A DNA stretch of 64,000 nucleotides from Schistocephalus solidus (taxonomy: Eukaryota > Platyhelminthes > Cestoda > Diphyllobothriidea > Diphyllobothriidae), in NCBI GenBank assembly GCA_017591395.1, contig WEDG01007613.1, positions 35,327 through 99,326 on the forward strand, written 5' to 3'. Below, piece by piece: positions 1 through 13,400 of the stretch (positions are counted from its first letter, which is position 1; each line of letters starts with the position of its first letter). The position numbers were made by a program, and so were the translations under genes. A model generated the notes under the pieces. That model saw only the letters and a program-made list of their open reading frames with translations, searched no databases and was not told the origin of the DNA.

Positions 1-546
1 GTTCTTGACTAGAGATCCATCGTGAGTCACATTGTTTTGCAAGGCGTATAAACCAGCGCTGGAATAGCTGCTACAAGTATAAGTAAGTACACTTTCGAAA
101 TATTGGCGACCGTGACAAGGTGATTAAAGGGGACAGTTATGGCTTGTTTACCTTCAACCATAGTTCAAATATGGATTGAAAAACCGTGTTCGTCTGATTC
201 TTGAAACTAACGCACTATCGGCCGCTATCGGCATTGTTCCGCCTTACGTGGACTTCCGATTTTTCCTAAGTCGTCAGCGTGGGCACTTAAAGTTACCCAC
301 ACAATGAATAACAATCGTTAGACAATAATTGTCAGTGAAAATGCCTAGAAAGAGGTTTATTTGTCGCCGTCGTTTAGTAATATCACAAGCCCGGGTTAAA
401 GTCATTCTTATCCGACTGCGTGATGAATGATGATCTGAACTACCTGGTCTATTGAGCACTGAACATAGATGTCATTGGTCCTATTAATATAAATGTTTGT
501 CTATTATGGAATGGAATATTTTCTTCACCCCCACCCCCTCCTGTAG
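1..546 (+). other. intronic left edge of SCAPER
   Basis: Non-coding; no repeat family or RNA gene recognised. The base composition and the C/T tract before TGTAG at 546 fit an intron end. The upstream exons are outside the window. Confidence 0.6.
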
Positions 547-3500
547 AACCTCGAGTTCAATGCAACAACTGGAAGCCAAGCAGGCACGTGCCCGAACCCT
601 ACGCCAGCGTCATCTTCTTGAGCGCTCAAACAGAGTTCGAGAGCTGAGCAAAAAGGTAGGCAGGTTTATCTGGACGCTCTCACAACTTATGCTGCGGTTA
701 ATGGCCCTCTAAATCTAGACAATGATAGTCATCTGACCAGGTGTTGCTCATCATTATTCCACTGTGTTAAGCTATAACAGTGCGCTAAAAGCCGTGGCTT
801 GGAAGGTTACCAACTGACAGGATAACTCGGACCGCGTGGTCAGCCCAATGTGTGTTTTGTGTGGAGTGGCTGACTGGCGGACTGAGAATCAGGCCGCAAT
901 GGCTCCTTCTTAATGCGGCCTTTATGGCACTCCCACTCCGTGGGATCCGAGCCAGGTGTAGTGGTACGCCCAGGGACGGCTCCGGCCGCGCCACCCACCT
1001 CGCCCTCTCCCATCTCCTGTCTTCTTGACTCTGTCTTGACACCGGGCTCAGGTGGGAGAAGAAGAGAGAATGCGGTAGCTGAATCGCAAGACTACTATCA
1101 CTTGAAACTAATTCACGCGCAAGTCACCGTCCCTGCACCACCTGGTGTGGAGCATACGGTGGACCTCGTCGAAATCGACGGTCAAACTGTCGTGTTAAGC
1201 TATTCTTGGCGCAGATAATATCAGTTGAGATAGCTATCGTGGCATGAATTTTAGATGATTCGCGAATTTTTCTTTTCACTGTTTGTTTGCCAGGTCGAGG
1301 AGGTGCGAATGCAAAAGCGTCTTCTACTTCAACAGAGACGCACTTATCTTGAGGAAAGATTACACGTCGCAGAGCTGAAACGCCGGGCGGAACTGGATCG
1401 CCGAGTTCTCAAAGCACACGATGAGGAGATAAAGGGCCGCGAGATCGCCTTTATTCAGGTAAATGCCACCACCACCACCACCACCACGGAATTTTGGGGT
1501 GCATCACAATTATATACCCAATATTTCGCATTTTAGAGCCTCGAGGCCGAACAAAAGCAACATACAATTTTTACTAAGCATGAGATCTCGCGCGCTCGCC
1601 TGGAAGAACGGGCTGAGGAGAGACGTCGTCGTTTGGAGGAAAAGGCTGAAAAGGAGGAAGCCGCCAAGGTAGGTTTTTGAAGGATGCCCTAGTGCTCACT
1701 CAGTGGCAATCAGGAGGCTCTCAGCTGGCCTTTTTACATATCCTCTATTCATGGTGTCGAGCTAGGCGTTTACAGATGGATCTGTTGAATTATACATATT
1801 TTTAACGACCTGGGGGAGTAGAGCAGTGGTTCTCACAACCGTCCCGTACCTGCTTTGTTCATAATTCGACCGCCTTCGAGGATCCTCATGTGGAGCCGTG
1901 AAGCAAACTCTGGTGCCCACACTGTATCCTGCCATTAGGCCAAACTGATTTACGCCTAACCCGCGTTTGTGATGGCATTCGGCGATTAAGTGAGGATAGA
2001 CGATCGTCTCATGAACTTTCGACGTGTTCACAGCACCCCCAATGCCGCCAGTGACGAACTGGTGCATTGTGGTATAATAGGAAGAATAGGTTACACGCTT
2101 TCTTCATGATCCAGTGCTTCAGGGATGGTAGGGATCGCAAGTCGAGAGGTTGACGCGACGGAGGATACTGTACACCGGTTCCTGTTGCGTGGGCGCGTGT
2201 GGACTGATTTGAGTGAACAAACAGAGGCCGTCCATCGACACAACATCAAATCTCCCGTCCTGGAATATTCACGTTAATTCAACCATCCTCGCGACTGGCA
2301 TTAAATTAAAGGTATCTGCACCGTTACAATGAACCACTCGGCACTCCAGGGCGTGAAGGAGGTTTTGACTATCATCTCGGCCTTGATGCGCATCTGAATA
2401 TTTCTTTTTAGTTAATCGTCGCATCCGAACTACTCCACCATCGTCATGTCATCCGCTCCTTTCAGGGACCCGCCATTAACTATTCTGATGCAAGCCAAAA
2501 TGGACTATATTCCACCTGCACTCCTCACATCTGGGAACTTGGAAACATTGATTATGTCCCCTCCCCTTACCCGATTCCTCCATGACGTACCAAATGGCCC
2601 ACAGTCCTTACATCTAGCGACCTACTACCATTAACCATTCCCAAATGCACGCCTTAATTTGTAAATTTAGAAGGACCTCTTTTTAAATACTCATTATTGG
2701 TTGCTCATTACCTTGCGGCAGCCAACGAAAGTCTACCATTAAGATCCAGGAAAAAGCAAAACCCATATTTCACCCTGCAGCCGATGTGGACGTGTGAACA
2801 ACGGCCCCATGTGACTCAAATACAGGGTGATAGTTTGCGCAGGAACATGCTTATTTGGCGGCACTGTCCTTCTGGACTAGTAGGCAATTTTGACATCGAT
2901 ATGCCTTGTAATACACTAACTATTATTTGGTAAGAATGCCTTGGATGGCCACCTAAATAGAAAACGGGAAGATGAACCGTCCGCAATGCATGCCAGTTTG
3001 CGCTAAATTCCAAGGAAATTATGTTTGGAATTATCGTGAGGGTTCGTTAAGTTTAGGGTAAGGTTTAAGAGTTTGGGTTAGGGTTTTGATTAGACTAAGG
3101 GTTAAGTTTTTTTATCGTGTTACCTGTAGGGTTTACGGTGAAAGTCTAGTTTTATGACACGGGATTCATATTCCCGTATCTTGTTTAGGCGGCCATACAA
3201 GGCCTCCGTACTTTGACAAACTTGCTCTGAAAAACTGTTTCGAGGACAAGTCCCCTTTCCCAACAATTATGCCTTCGGTTCCCAGACTATGCCCACAGGT
3301 GGATGACTGTGAGAATGCGAGAGTCTTTTTTCGGCGAAAACACCTAGCTACGTGTCGGGTTGCTAGAAGGTGATACCGTCTCCCGATCGTCAACTGGCTT
3401 TAAGTGTTCACGGACTGAGGTAGGTTTCCCTATTGAACCGCGGTAACTGGCGTCGCATCCGCTTCATGATATTTTGTAAACAGCTGGCCAGTATTGATCA

Positions 3501-3919
3501 TGGGCGGCTTTACTCCTACAGGCACAGTTTTCGTTAACTAGTAAGCTGCATAAGTCAGACAACTCATACAGCTCGTTTCTTCAGGTTACGGTTTATTTCT
3601 TTCGGGGAGGCGTTTCTGTTGTTCTCGAAGTTCTCGATTAACTGTATGTCTCCTACTCAGCAGAGCCCCATTTTTAATGCATCTTTGCTTTCAGCTCCGA
3701 CGACGACAACTGGAGGCTATGCGGTTAGCCAAGCTGGATGCCCTTCAGGCCCGTTGGGTGATTAGGGCCCAGGAGATGGAGTCGCGTGCCGAGAAGACGG
3801 AATTAATGCGCCGAGCGGCAGCTCGCGCCAAAGAGCACAATCGAGAAATGAAGTTGTCCAACCTTGAGAACCAACAGCGAGCACATATTGAAGAACTACG
3901 CAGCAAAATAGAACGCAAG
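547..3919 (+). CDS. SCAPER: SCAPER charged coiled-coil exons (4 exons)
   Basis: Exons 547-655, 1294-1458, 1537-1668 and 3695-3919 encode an almost uninterrupted Arg/Glu/Lys/Leu-rich helix, with segments such as QQLEAKQARARTLRQRHLLE, QKRLLLQQRRTYLEERL and RRRRLEEKAEKEEAAK. Heptad-like leucines and the absence of Pro/Gly indicate a long coiled coil, as in the middle of SCAPER. All four exons are phase 0 at their 3' ends, with donors GTAGGC, GTAAAT, GTAGGT and GTAATC. The intron between exons 2 and 3 is only 78 bp. The first exon begins one base into a codon after TGTAG, so another coding exon must lie upstream of the window. Confidence 0.88.
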
Positions 3920-6900
3920 GTAATCTCCCCCGCTCCCTCCGTCATCATATCACATGTGCACTAGTTGCCAGCAGTCCCTGTAGGAGTCGGGGTCCGCAAC
4001 GCCTACATCAGAGGAGTTCTGTTCAATTGACTGGATATTAGATAACTAAGACACAAACTGAGTATCAGGTCACTCCCTCTGACAAATCCACTGAATCTAG
4101 GCAATGGTTATTTAAAAGAACTGTCCCCGATATCGATAAGCTGATGAGTCTTCTTACCTTTTGATCTTTTGCAGAACTTCTATGATCAAGGTTTCACCCT
4201 CTCATCTGGTCTACACTTTTTAAGGGAGAGGGTTTAGACCTCAACTACTGAGTGTTTGAATTGGGAGCTATTTTTTTGGAGTAGAGCAGGTACTTTTCAG
4301 ATCCAGAGGTTGCTTAAACCGACCGGTTTGAAGATGAAAACAAGAGGCCCAAGGTTTAGTTAGCGTTAAACTGGTAAATTTTCCTCCGTCGATGAGCCGA
4401 ATTCGGATGTGGAAGACCGTCGGGCGTGATGAACGATCGCATTTGATGCTCAAAAACCACTTTTATTGTTGTTTGTCAAAGGCTGCCAGTACATGTCGTT
4501 CGCATAAAACCAGACCGTGTGGCTTTTCATCTTCACTGTCGGTAATTTCCGTCTATTCTTCACCTCTACACGGTAAGCGACGGACAAGCCATGATGTTTC
4601 CGGCTTACTCATCTGAGCCTCAAACAGATCTTGTGTGTTTTTCACCACCGCCTGTCAACTGGCAAGGTTTTGTTTCGAAGAAAAAGTATTTTTATCTGCC
4701 TCACGCCATTTAGAGATCACTGGGCGTGTTGAAATTGTACGAAACTGCATTACTTGTCATAGCTATCCTACGTCGTATCAGGAACAACCTAGAAACCTTT
4801 ATGGTACAAATACGTCAGTGGGCTTACTTAAAAGGCCCTTCATCCTCTGAAGAAATTCAAAAATAACGTTCCAAAGTCTTTCCGTGCCTGTAGTTGTCAG
4901 TGCGGCAGCGCGGATACTAAATGGCATTGCTGCCAATGGTTTCATAAGTTACATATGGATTAGAAGGGCGGCTGGTGGTTAGGAGGGGAAAAGTACGAAT
5001 CATTGCATTTTTAGGCAATCATCTGTCACCAGGGGGACCTGTCACAAACTCTGCCGACTCCTACTCCTTGAAATCTGCGTTTGAAATCTGCTGTTGAGCG
5101 CTTGCATCACCCTTTCAACCCCAACCACCGACATTGGTCACGTGAGACTGTTTCGTCAACCGTAGTCCTAACAAATAGTACTCAAAATACGTACTACTAA
5201 CAAACACTAATAGCATTATTAATTAACCTAATTTGGACATTTTCTAGCAAACCGAGTCAGAGCGTCGACATCAAGAGACATTACGCGGCATCCGAAGGAA
5301 GGCCTCAGAAATGTCCACGCCGACGCATGTTCCTGCCGATGAGACGATGGAGGCTGCCACTGGTGCCCCTGGCATCACAGAGTCTGCGGCCATGGTTACA
5401 CCAACGCAGAAATGGTGCCGTGTTTGCAAAGTCCTGGTAAGTGGTGGAGGCTACTATTTCTGCTGACCGTGTATCCGTTTCATTCTATGGGCCTAGAGAG
5501 CCACAGTTTTAATTTTTATTGGCGTCTCTTCTAGATGGATCGGGGGCTCACGCCAAAATACCACTTTCAGACGAAGCGTCATCGACGAGCCCTACTCGAT
5601 TCCTTGCCCAGTGCCCAACGTATTAACTACAAGATGGTGAGTTCCAGTGTTGTTTTTGGCTTTTGTTGGCTATTTTTACTCTAAGGCGGGTTGCTATGGG
5701 TGTAAAAGTGCTCCGCTATTTTCTTTTAGCATATTTCATCGTCTAGAACAACTTACGTGGAGATTTTAGACAAACCTGAAACACGAAAGAGTCGGCGACT
5801 TAGCAGAACGTTGGTGCAGTTAACTTAGCAGAACGTTGGTGCAGTTAACTTAGCAGAACGTTGGTGCAGTTAACTTAGCAGAATGTTGGTGCAGTTAACT
5901 TAGCAGAACGTTGGTGCAGTTAACTTAAATGCCAGTCTCGCCTAGAAATAGTGTACCTTTAGAGGACTAGGAGCGTCGGTCCCTTAAATAGCCTGGTTCC
6001 ACAGGGTAGTTTCTTCACTACTTTCCATCGAAAATAAAAAAAAACGTGAATTGGACTGAGATGAATCTTAGGCGATAAAAGCGCGGGTGTTAGTTGGAAC
6101 ATTATCAGAAATGGAAATCTAACTGTTCTGAAATTTTATCAAATTTCCTTTTTGTTTCCTTCTACACCTTGGGTTAATATTGTAGTGTAATACATTCTTT
6201 GTCGGAGTCAGCTTCCCAACGAAGTCATGGAAGGTGGCAATGGTTTGCACCGGGTTTAGGAATATTATGCCGTTTAAATATCTCTGGCATACGCAAAATG
6301 AATGCATTACCTCAAATAACCCCGTTTTACGCTGATCGTAGGCGTACCCCACTCCCTTATCTTAATTTAAATTGTTGTGCTGGTACCTTCGGGATAATGC
6401 CTATCATGCCGTTTCAGCTACCTATTAGTACTGGCTTATTTCATATTAAGTTGAATAAATGAACGAAGTTGTGCTACCCTCGGAGAAAATCTCACATGTG
6501 TGCCGGATTCCCCGCCTGCGTATTTTCCCGCCATCGTAATATCCAAGAGTCCTTTCTTTATGTATGGATGGAGGTGTATGAACCGCATTTCCTAAGTCAG
6601 CCATTCTTTTACCGGCAGAACAAAATTACCAGCAAAGACAAGGGAGACTGGAATGACCATTTTTGGCTTATTAGCCGTCATCAGCCAGCCATACCCAGCC
6701 CCAAGTGTTGCACCGCCCGATACTTCAAACTGCGACCTGTTGATTAGAAGTCCAACGCTCTAACCGTTGAGCTATAGGCTTGTTGCCCTGCCGGGTTTGA
6801 TGGGGGCATGTTAAAATTGGTGGCTGAACGCTCACCGATCTCTTACGGGACTCACTGTCCCTTACTAGTCACTGTGCGGCTGTTGGCGGGACTCGAGAGT

Positions 6901-7365
6901 GAGCCCAAAGGCAGTACGGGACGAGCGAGTCCTATGACCGATTAATAAGCGCCCGTCCACGAGCGTTCTTCTACCACCAGTTCACCTAAGGTGTCGCCGG
7001 CCAGCCCAATTTAATCTTCCTACAATTTAGGATGAACTGAATGCAGCCAGTCTCGTTGACATTCCCCTCAACCACCCCAGCCCACGTATCATGGCAGAGT
7101 TGGAGCGACAAAAATCCATCGGCAAGCGCATGGTCTCCATTCGCCAACGCATGAATTCTCGGTAAGAGACCATCGTTTACTTTTGCCTGCTTTTTCATTT
7201 CCTCCGAAATTAATTACCAACTTTGAGTTAAGCAGCCTGAATTAGACATGATAGGTGCAGACCGAAGGTTGGTATTCATATTTGGGTCGAATTCCACCAG
7301 CCACAGCGCGATAACCGCGTAATATTAACTAAACTGACAACAAGCAGCCAATAATATAGAAAAAA

Positions 7366-7447
<82 letters not shown>

Positions 7448-10400
7448 ATCGGAAAGTAGGCATCCAAAGAAGTAAAGTTGAAGTTAAATACGTTCTATGT
7501 AAAAACGAGCTTTATTGCGTATATTTCCAACCGGTTCTCTGGATCGTCGTCAGACGCAAACGGACAGCAAATGTGACAAAAAGTTAATATCGTAACCTCG
7601 CGAAAAAAATCGATAATGGTGTGACATTTTCGCCATTGAGTGGCCGCCGTGTGTATCAGTCTGCCCTGGTGGTCTATCGTTTCTTCCACTTCTCCTTGAG
7701 ATTTCTGCACTTTGCATCCAACTCGATATGCCTGAATCATCTGAGTAACAGCACAGGTCTTAGCTAAATGTCTAGACACCGTTTCACCAGTATTCTGCCG
7801 CTGCGAGGGGTGTGACTCATCAGTGTCTGCCCCAGCATTACCCGTGAGCTATTTTGGTAGACACTTTAGTTTTTTTTAAATTACTACTTTTTACTATTTA
7901 GTGCCTCAGGGATGCTTGAGCTTCTTGTGCTCGACTGCCTCAACGTACTTACATCCCACTCTTTCTATATAGGACCGCACTCTATCGCCGCGAAGCCTGC
8001 CTATCAAACCCGAAAAGTGCTCCGGACGGAGTTCAAAAACAGCAGTATGTCATCCAAATGCCAGTTCTGCATCCGACTGCTGTCTTTTATTTCCTAGACA
8101 CACTTGCTGCGCTTGGTTTCCTAGAAGGGAAACTGCGAAGCAAAGGGAGCTCGAGGTGTCTGTTTTCTATTTGTTGGCTTTCATTTGGTAACTGATTGTC
8201 CTTGACTATGCAACGATCCACGTGAGCTCTATCCTGGAGTGTAGCTTGGAGGTGAACCCAGGGTCAGTATTATGAAGATTCTTATTTAAGCGCACATTCC
8301 ACATAACTTGGATTCTCGCGTTCGTACAGGACAATGCATGGACCCGTTAGTGTATGTGGCCCTGTGGTCAAACTACATAGGCTCAAACTGTTCTTTTCGT
8401 TTTTACTTTAAAGTAAAGCATAAAACCGCGACACATTGTTGAACCTCACGCACGCATTAAATTCCGTAGGCTTCAGAAACTGGTCAAGGAGGCTCGTCGG
8501 TATTATAATCTACCCGAATCCGGACCCTGGGTGGCCAGTCGAGTCAGCGCCATGGATAGGGTGCTGAATTCGATACTTCGACTTCTGACTGATCAAAAAT
8601 CGTTGACGGAAGGGAACAGACGGACTGGTCAGGCACCAACACCACAGCTGCTAACCCCAGTGGACAAGGTAATTGCCTCCTTTTAGTGTATTTTCTGACG
8701 AGTTCATTTAAATGCAAGCTGCTTTTGGTGACTGCATATTTTACGCCTTCTAGGTGGCCCAAACTGTCTGCTTCCATTTGGACCTGCTACCAGTTCTCAT
8801 AGGGTTAATCGATTTGATACGGTCCCAACGTTACTTCGAATTTCCCGTTGTACCCGCACGGTAAGTTATGGTTTCTTAAAGTCAAGTTTATGTCATAATT
8901 TGACTCTACGTAAATATTTTCAGTAGTAATGTTCTCGTAACTGTTACACCCCGACCTTCTTTTAGTACGATCACACTCGCATGCAGCGTGCTCAACCACC
9001 TTTGTTTTGACAACCCGCTCACTTGCTGGCACTTGCTCTTCACCAACGACTTGACACTCCTCATAGACTGTCTCATCGTGAAACTTACCGTGAGTCTATT
9101 TTTTTACGTCGTCCTTGTCGACCGAAAGTAGGCAATAACGTGGGTGTTTTTCTTTCATTGCCCTCCAGCGCTTGGAAACCTCAGAATTCCACGAAAGTGT
9201 TAGGTCTCTGGGCCAGGGATCCAAATCAAGATCCTGCACCGCCGCCGATACCTCCTCCGCAAGTGCCTCCGCGTCACTTCTTGCCACCGTATTGGAAGAA
9301 ACTACCTGCGTGCAGGGCCTCTTCACCTGTCTCATCACGGTCTTAAAAGTCCTTGGCACACCCGCAGCCCTGAATCAGTTTATGGCTACTGATACCGCTC
9401 TTTCCACCAAAAGCAGCACCGGGGATACGAAGAGTAACTGCCCGGAGAAGGCGGAGGGGATTACGGCCTCGAACAACACGCAACAACCAAAGACTCCGGC
9501 TTGGTTCAGACCAAAGGCAACCACCATCGTAAGTGCCTGATAGGATGGAGGGGGTGGGGGCGGGGGGATTGTGTATTTCCACTTTTTTACTTTCCATGGA
9601 TAAATGAACTCAAATAAACCCCAAAATCTTTCTGCTTGTTTTTTTCCCGCCCAATTAAGGATTTTTTGGCCTTTATAAGCAACTCCGGTCTCATGGAACT
9701 CATAACTGCTCGCCTCTCCTCCCCTACGCTAACTAACGAGCTGATTCTGCTTGGGAGAGCTGAATCTGACACTGGCTCTGCTAGTGAAACAGGCATACCC
9801 CCAGTCGGGACGTCCTTGGCCTTCCTACTAATTGAATTTCTCACCGCCACTGTGAAGCTTCTGCCACAGTCAACCGTACTGTCTCCTACCGAGGGGAGAA
9901 CCGAAACGAAGACCGCAGCACTGAGTGCGGGGCCGGGTGGTGACGGGTAAGTGGTTCTTTCAACCTTTTAGTTGTTCCTTAGAGCAAATTAGTTTGCTCT
10001 AAGGTCTACAGGCACAGACCCAAATTTGAGTATATGCGGTTCTACCAGCCATGGCTAACTTGTAGCGACAACGCATTGCACGCCAGTAGCGCTGATCTTT
10101 ACACTTTCCAGATTTAAAAATGCCAAACCCTCGTCTCCGAAGAAACCCAAGGACACAGCAGCAGCAGCAGCAGCCGCAGCAGAACGCGGACACCAGCCTG
10201 TCTGTCAGTGACCCAACGTATATTTTTGAAGCGGCGGCAGCCACCGAGGTCTTTGGGTTGGTGGCCTTCCTCTACGGCGTCCTTCTATGCCCACCGACCT
10301 CAGCTGTCTCCGGTAGGTAAAGTTCCCCATTTTAGCTGGGGCCATCCTTCCATGTACTTTAAGAGCTAGTAAATATACACGAACTGGCGCTTACCTTTAG

Positions 10401-13400
10401 GACTGCCTGGCGTCTCACGTAGAGAGGGTTGGGCGTCCTCGGAATCTACCGCCTACATCAGAACACTTCTCTCCTCGGATGCTGTAGGAGAGCTGATCTT
10501 GGCTGCCATTCGCCTCATCAATGGGTTCATTGTGGCAAACCAACGTCAAATGCAGGTGCGTCCGTACTCAGCTTTCGCGTTGTGTCCTGCCTTGTGCTAA
10601 AATTCGCAGTATCTGACCTATCTCTCTCATGGTGAGTGACGAAATTAACGAAAGATTATTAATCACTCACAAACCGACACCAACTATTGCACCAATGCTT
10701 TGAAAGAGTATTGAACGACTGTAAGCGAATCGAAACCATAAAAGAAGTATTAGAGGTAATATAAAGTTGTTTTGAAATACCAAATTTTTCTAGAAAAGTG
10801 GATAATTCCGCGAGCATCAAAAATCACTGTAACTGTGTCGTAAACTGATTTTTTTTTATGTACAAAAAAACTGTCTATGCAAAATCGAGTCAATAAATCA
10901 GCACGATTAGAATAATGTTTGAAAGTAGTCCTTTAGTGAAATTTGCACTTAAGTGTCCCTCAGGAATAAGTGTAATTTAAAATATGGACGTTAACAAACA
11001 GCCTAGCGTTTGATTTTAGAATTCAACATGGTTTCACGGATGCGCAAACTAAGACAGCAATGATAGCTAAGATAGCTATTAACACGAGAAACTGTCAGAA
11101 TACAAGGTAACGTAGATTTCCGCTCAAATTTGTAAACATTTTGCCTGTCAACATTATTTATAAACATGCAAAAAGGACATTTTCGGGCCTAGACAAGGCA
11201 AATACATAAATAAAATGTACAGCATTTTAGGTGCCCACAATTTATCGTTTCAGTTTGCATCATCACGTTTCATGTGCTAGGAAATCAATTTCTGCTAATC
11301 TGGAACCGAATAAATATCCGACCGGAGACACCTTAATGTAGGCTGTAAACTGGACCAGCTAGTCGTTGATGATAAGTATGCGAAATCGCTCTTTAAAATG
11401 TCAGACGACCACTGCTGTGATTGTTTCTTACCCAAAACCACCACCACGGACGAACTTCGGTTCGATGAAGTGCTTATGATCCATCTGCTAGACCCAGTGT
11501 GCGCATGCTTGTTTCCAGTCCCAGCTGGGAGTCAGGGTTATGATTGGCTGAATGAAGGCAGAATAAACCCGAAACAGACTGTATCAATCTACCCGCATTT
11601 TCTGCATTTATAAATATCGTTGATTTTTGTATGCGCACAAATTTTAGACCATTATGGGCAACGAGTTGACGTGTGTTGAATTGCGCAACATCCTCGGTTG
11701 CTTGTTGGACACTTGCGCGCCGGTCGAGGAGGAGGCCGGCGATACTTCAGAGAAACGCGTGATGGATACGTCCAGGATTCCAGGAGAGACGATACCATCG
11801 GCGTCGACGCCCTCCACCGCACCTCAGGCCAACACTTCTGTCGGTTGTCTCGCCGGCAAACGACACCCCCAGAGGTCGTTCCGGCGATGCTGCAGTCGCG
11901 GCCATTTTGCCTAGTGGCACGAGACGCATTCTGCCAACCAGGAGGGACTCCGCTGCCAGTAAATCAATGCGGATCCGCAGTGGGGACTTATCATCTCGTA
12001 CTGTCGTCGCTGCCACCGGTGCAGCAGCGGCAACGAAGAACGGACTCTCTTCCCTCTGTGACCAAACTGACCTTCTCACCGTACCTACGATTGCGTAAGT
12101 TCTCACTCACTGCTGTTACGAGAATGCGTGTGCGTCGTGCCACCTGAACGGGCTGCGTTGTAGGTGTGCTGGACCAACACGGGGGATAAGTTAGGGCTTA
12201 AAAGGTGTTATTTGGATGCGTTCCCGACAGGGGAGAGGCGTAGGTGCAGGCTCACGCCGAACTAGCCACCTTCTGCGCCCTATCCCGCCTCCGGTCTTCT
12301 TGGGTAAGGGGAAGAGAAGGAACGCTAGATACAAACTCAAGCCGACTATAACTTAAAACTAACTCACGCGCAATTCACTGCCCCTGCGCCAACGTTCTGG
12401 TGGAGGTCGTCGGAATCGACGGTTGAATTGTCGCACGTCTGTGTGACGCTGACCTGTGCGGGAATTAGTTTCGTCTGATAGTAGACTTGTGCAGCATCTA
12501 ACGCGCTCACTCCTTCACCGGGCTCTGATTCCGGTACCAAAAGGTAGTCAAAGAAACCGGAGGCGTGATCCGGCGCGTGTGACTGGCGCGCCGTGAGCCT
12601 GCGCCTATGCGTGCCATCACCCCCACCCCCCAAATGTGTAGCATTTGTTATGGGTGCGCATTTCCAATAATGTCTGCCGTGCCCGGATTCGGTCCCATAT
12701 TGCTCCTGAGCATCCACCGCGCGGGCACACGAGAGCAACCAATTCATATTTCACAACCAGAGTACAGTCAGCAGTCTAACTGTACAGTAGGTTACCTAAC
12801 TCATGAAATGTCGGGATCAAAATTTGAGGGGATAGTATGGCACAAACTTTCTGGGATTATTTTTATTCGTTGGATTGAATTGATGCGCAGAAGGCTGTTC
12901 ATTAATTAGGAGTTCACTTCAGGTCTGTTTATTTAAGGGATAACAGGGCCAAATCGAAGGTTTTTGTTATCCAGGAATTTTCCTACGCTATTGAAAGCTC
13001 CAGATCAAAAAATTCTTTCTATGCATTGTACTATAAACAGAAATTAATATTAGACCGAAAAAATTCAATATCTCTGTTGAGAGAACGGAAAATTCCGTTT
13101 TGCGTTTAGGAAAATTAGGTAAATGCAGGTATGAGAAATAACCTTGTTTCCAGGAAATAAAGGACAGATTCAGTTCAAAAAATTCAGTTTTGAAAATATG
13201 TGAAGTTTTATACCAAAAAATAAGTAAAAAACTTGTGACTGTACTTCGTTATGCCACATCTATAATGTGGAGCTTAAACACACACACACACGACATTTCG
13301 ACCGTCGTAGTCCGACGATGTCCACCGTATGCTCATGGGAAAGTTGAGCAGGGACGGTGACTTGCGCGTGATTTAGTTTAAAGTGATAGTAGACTTGCGC

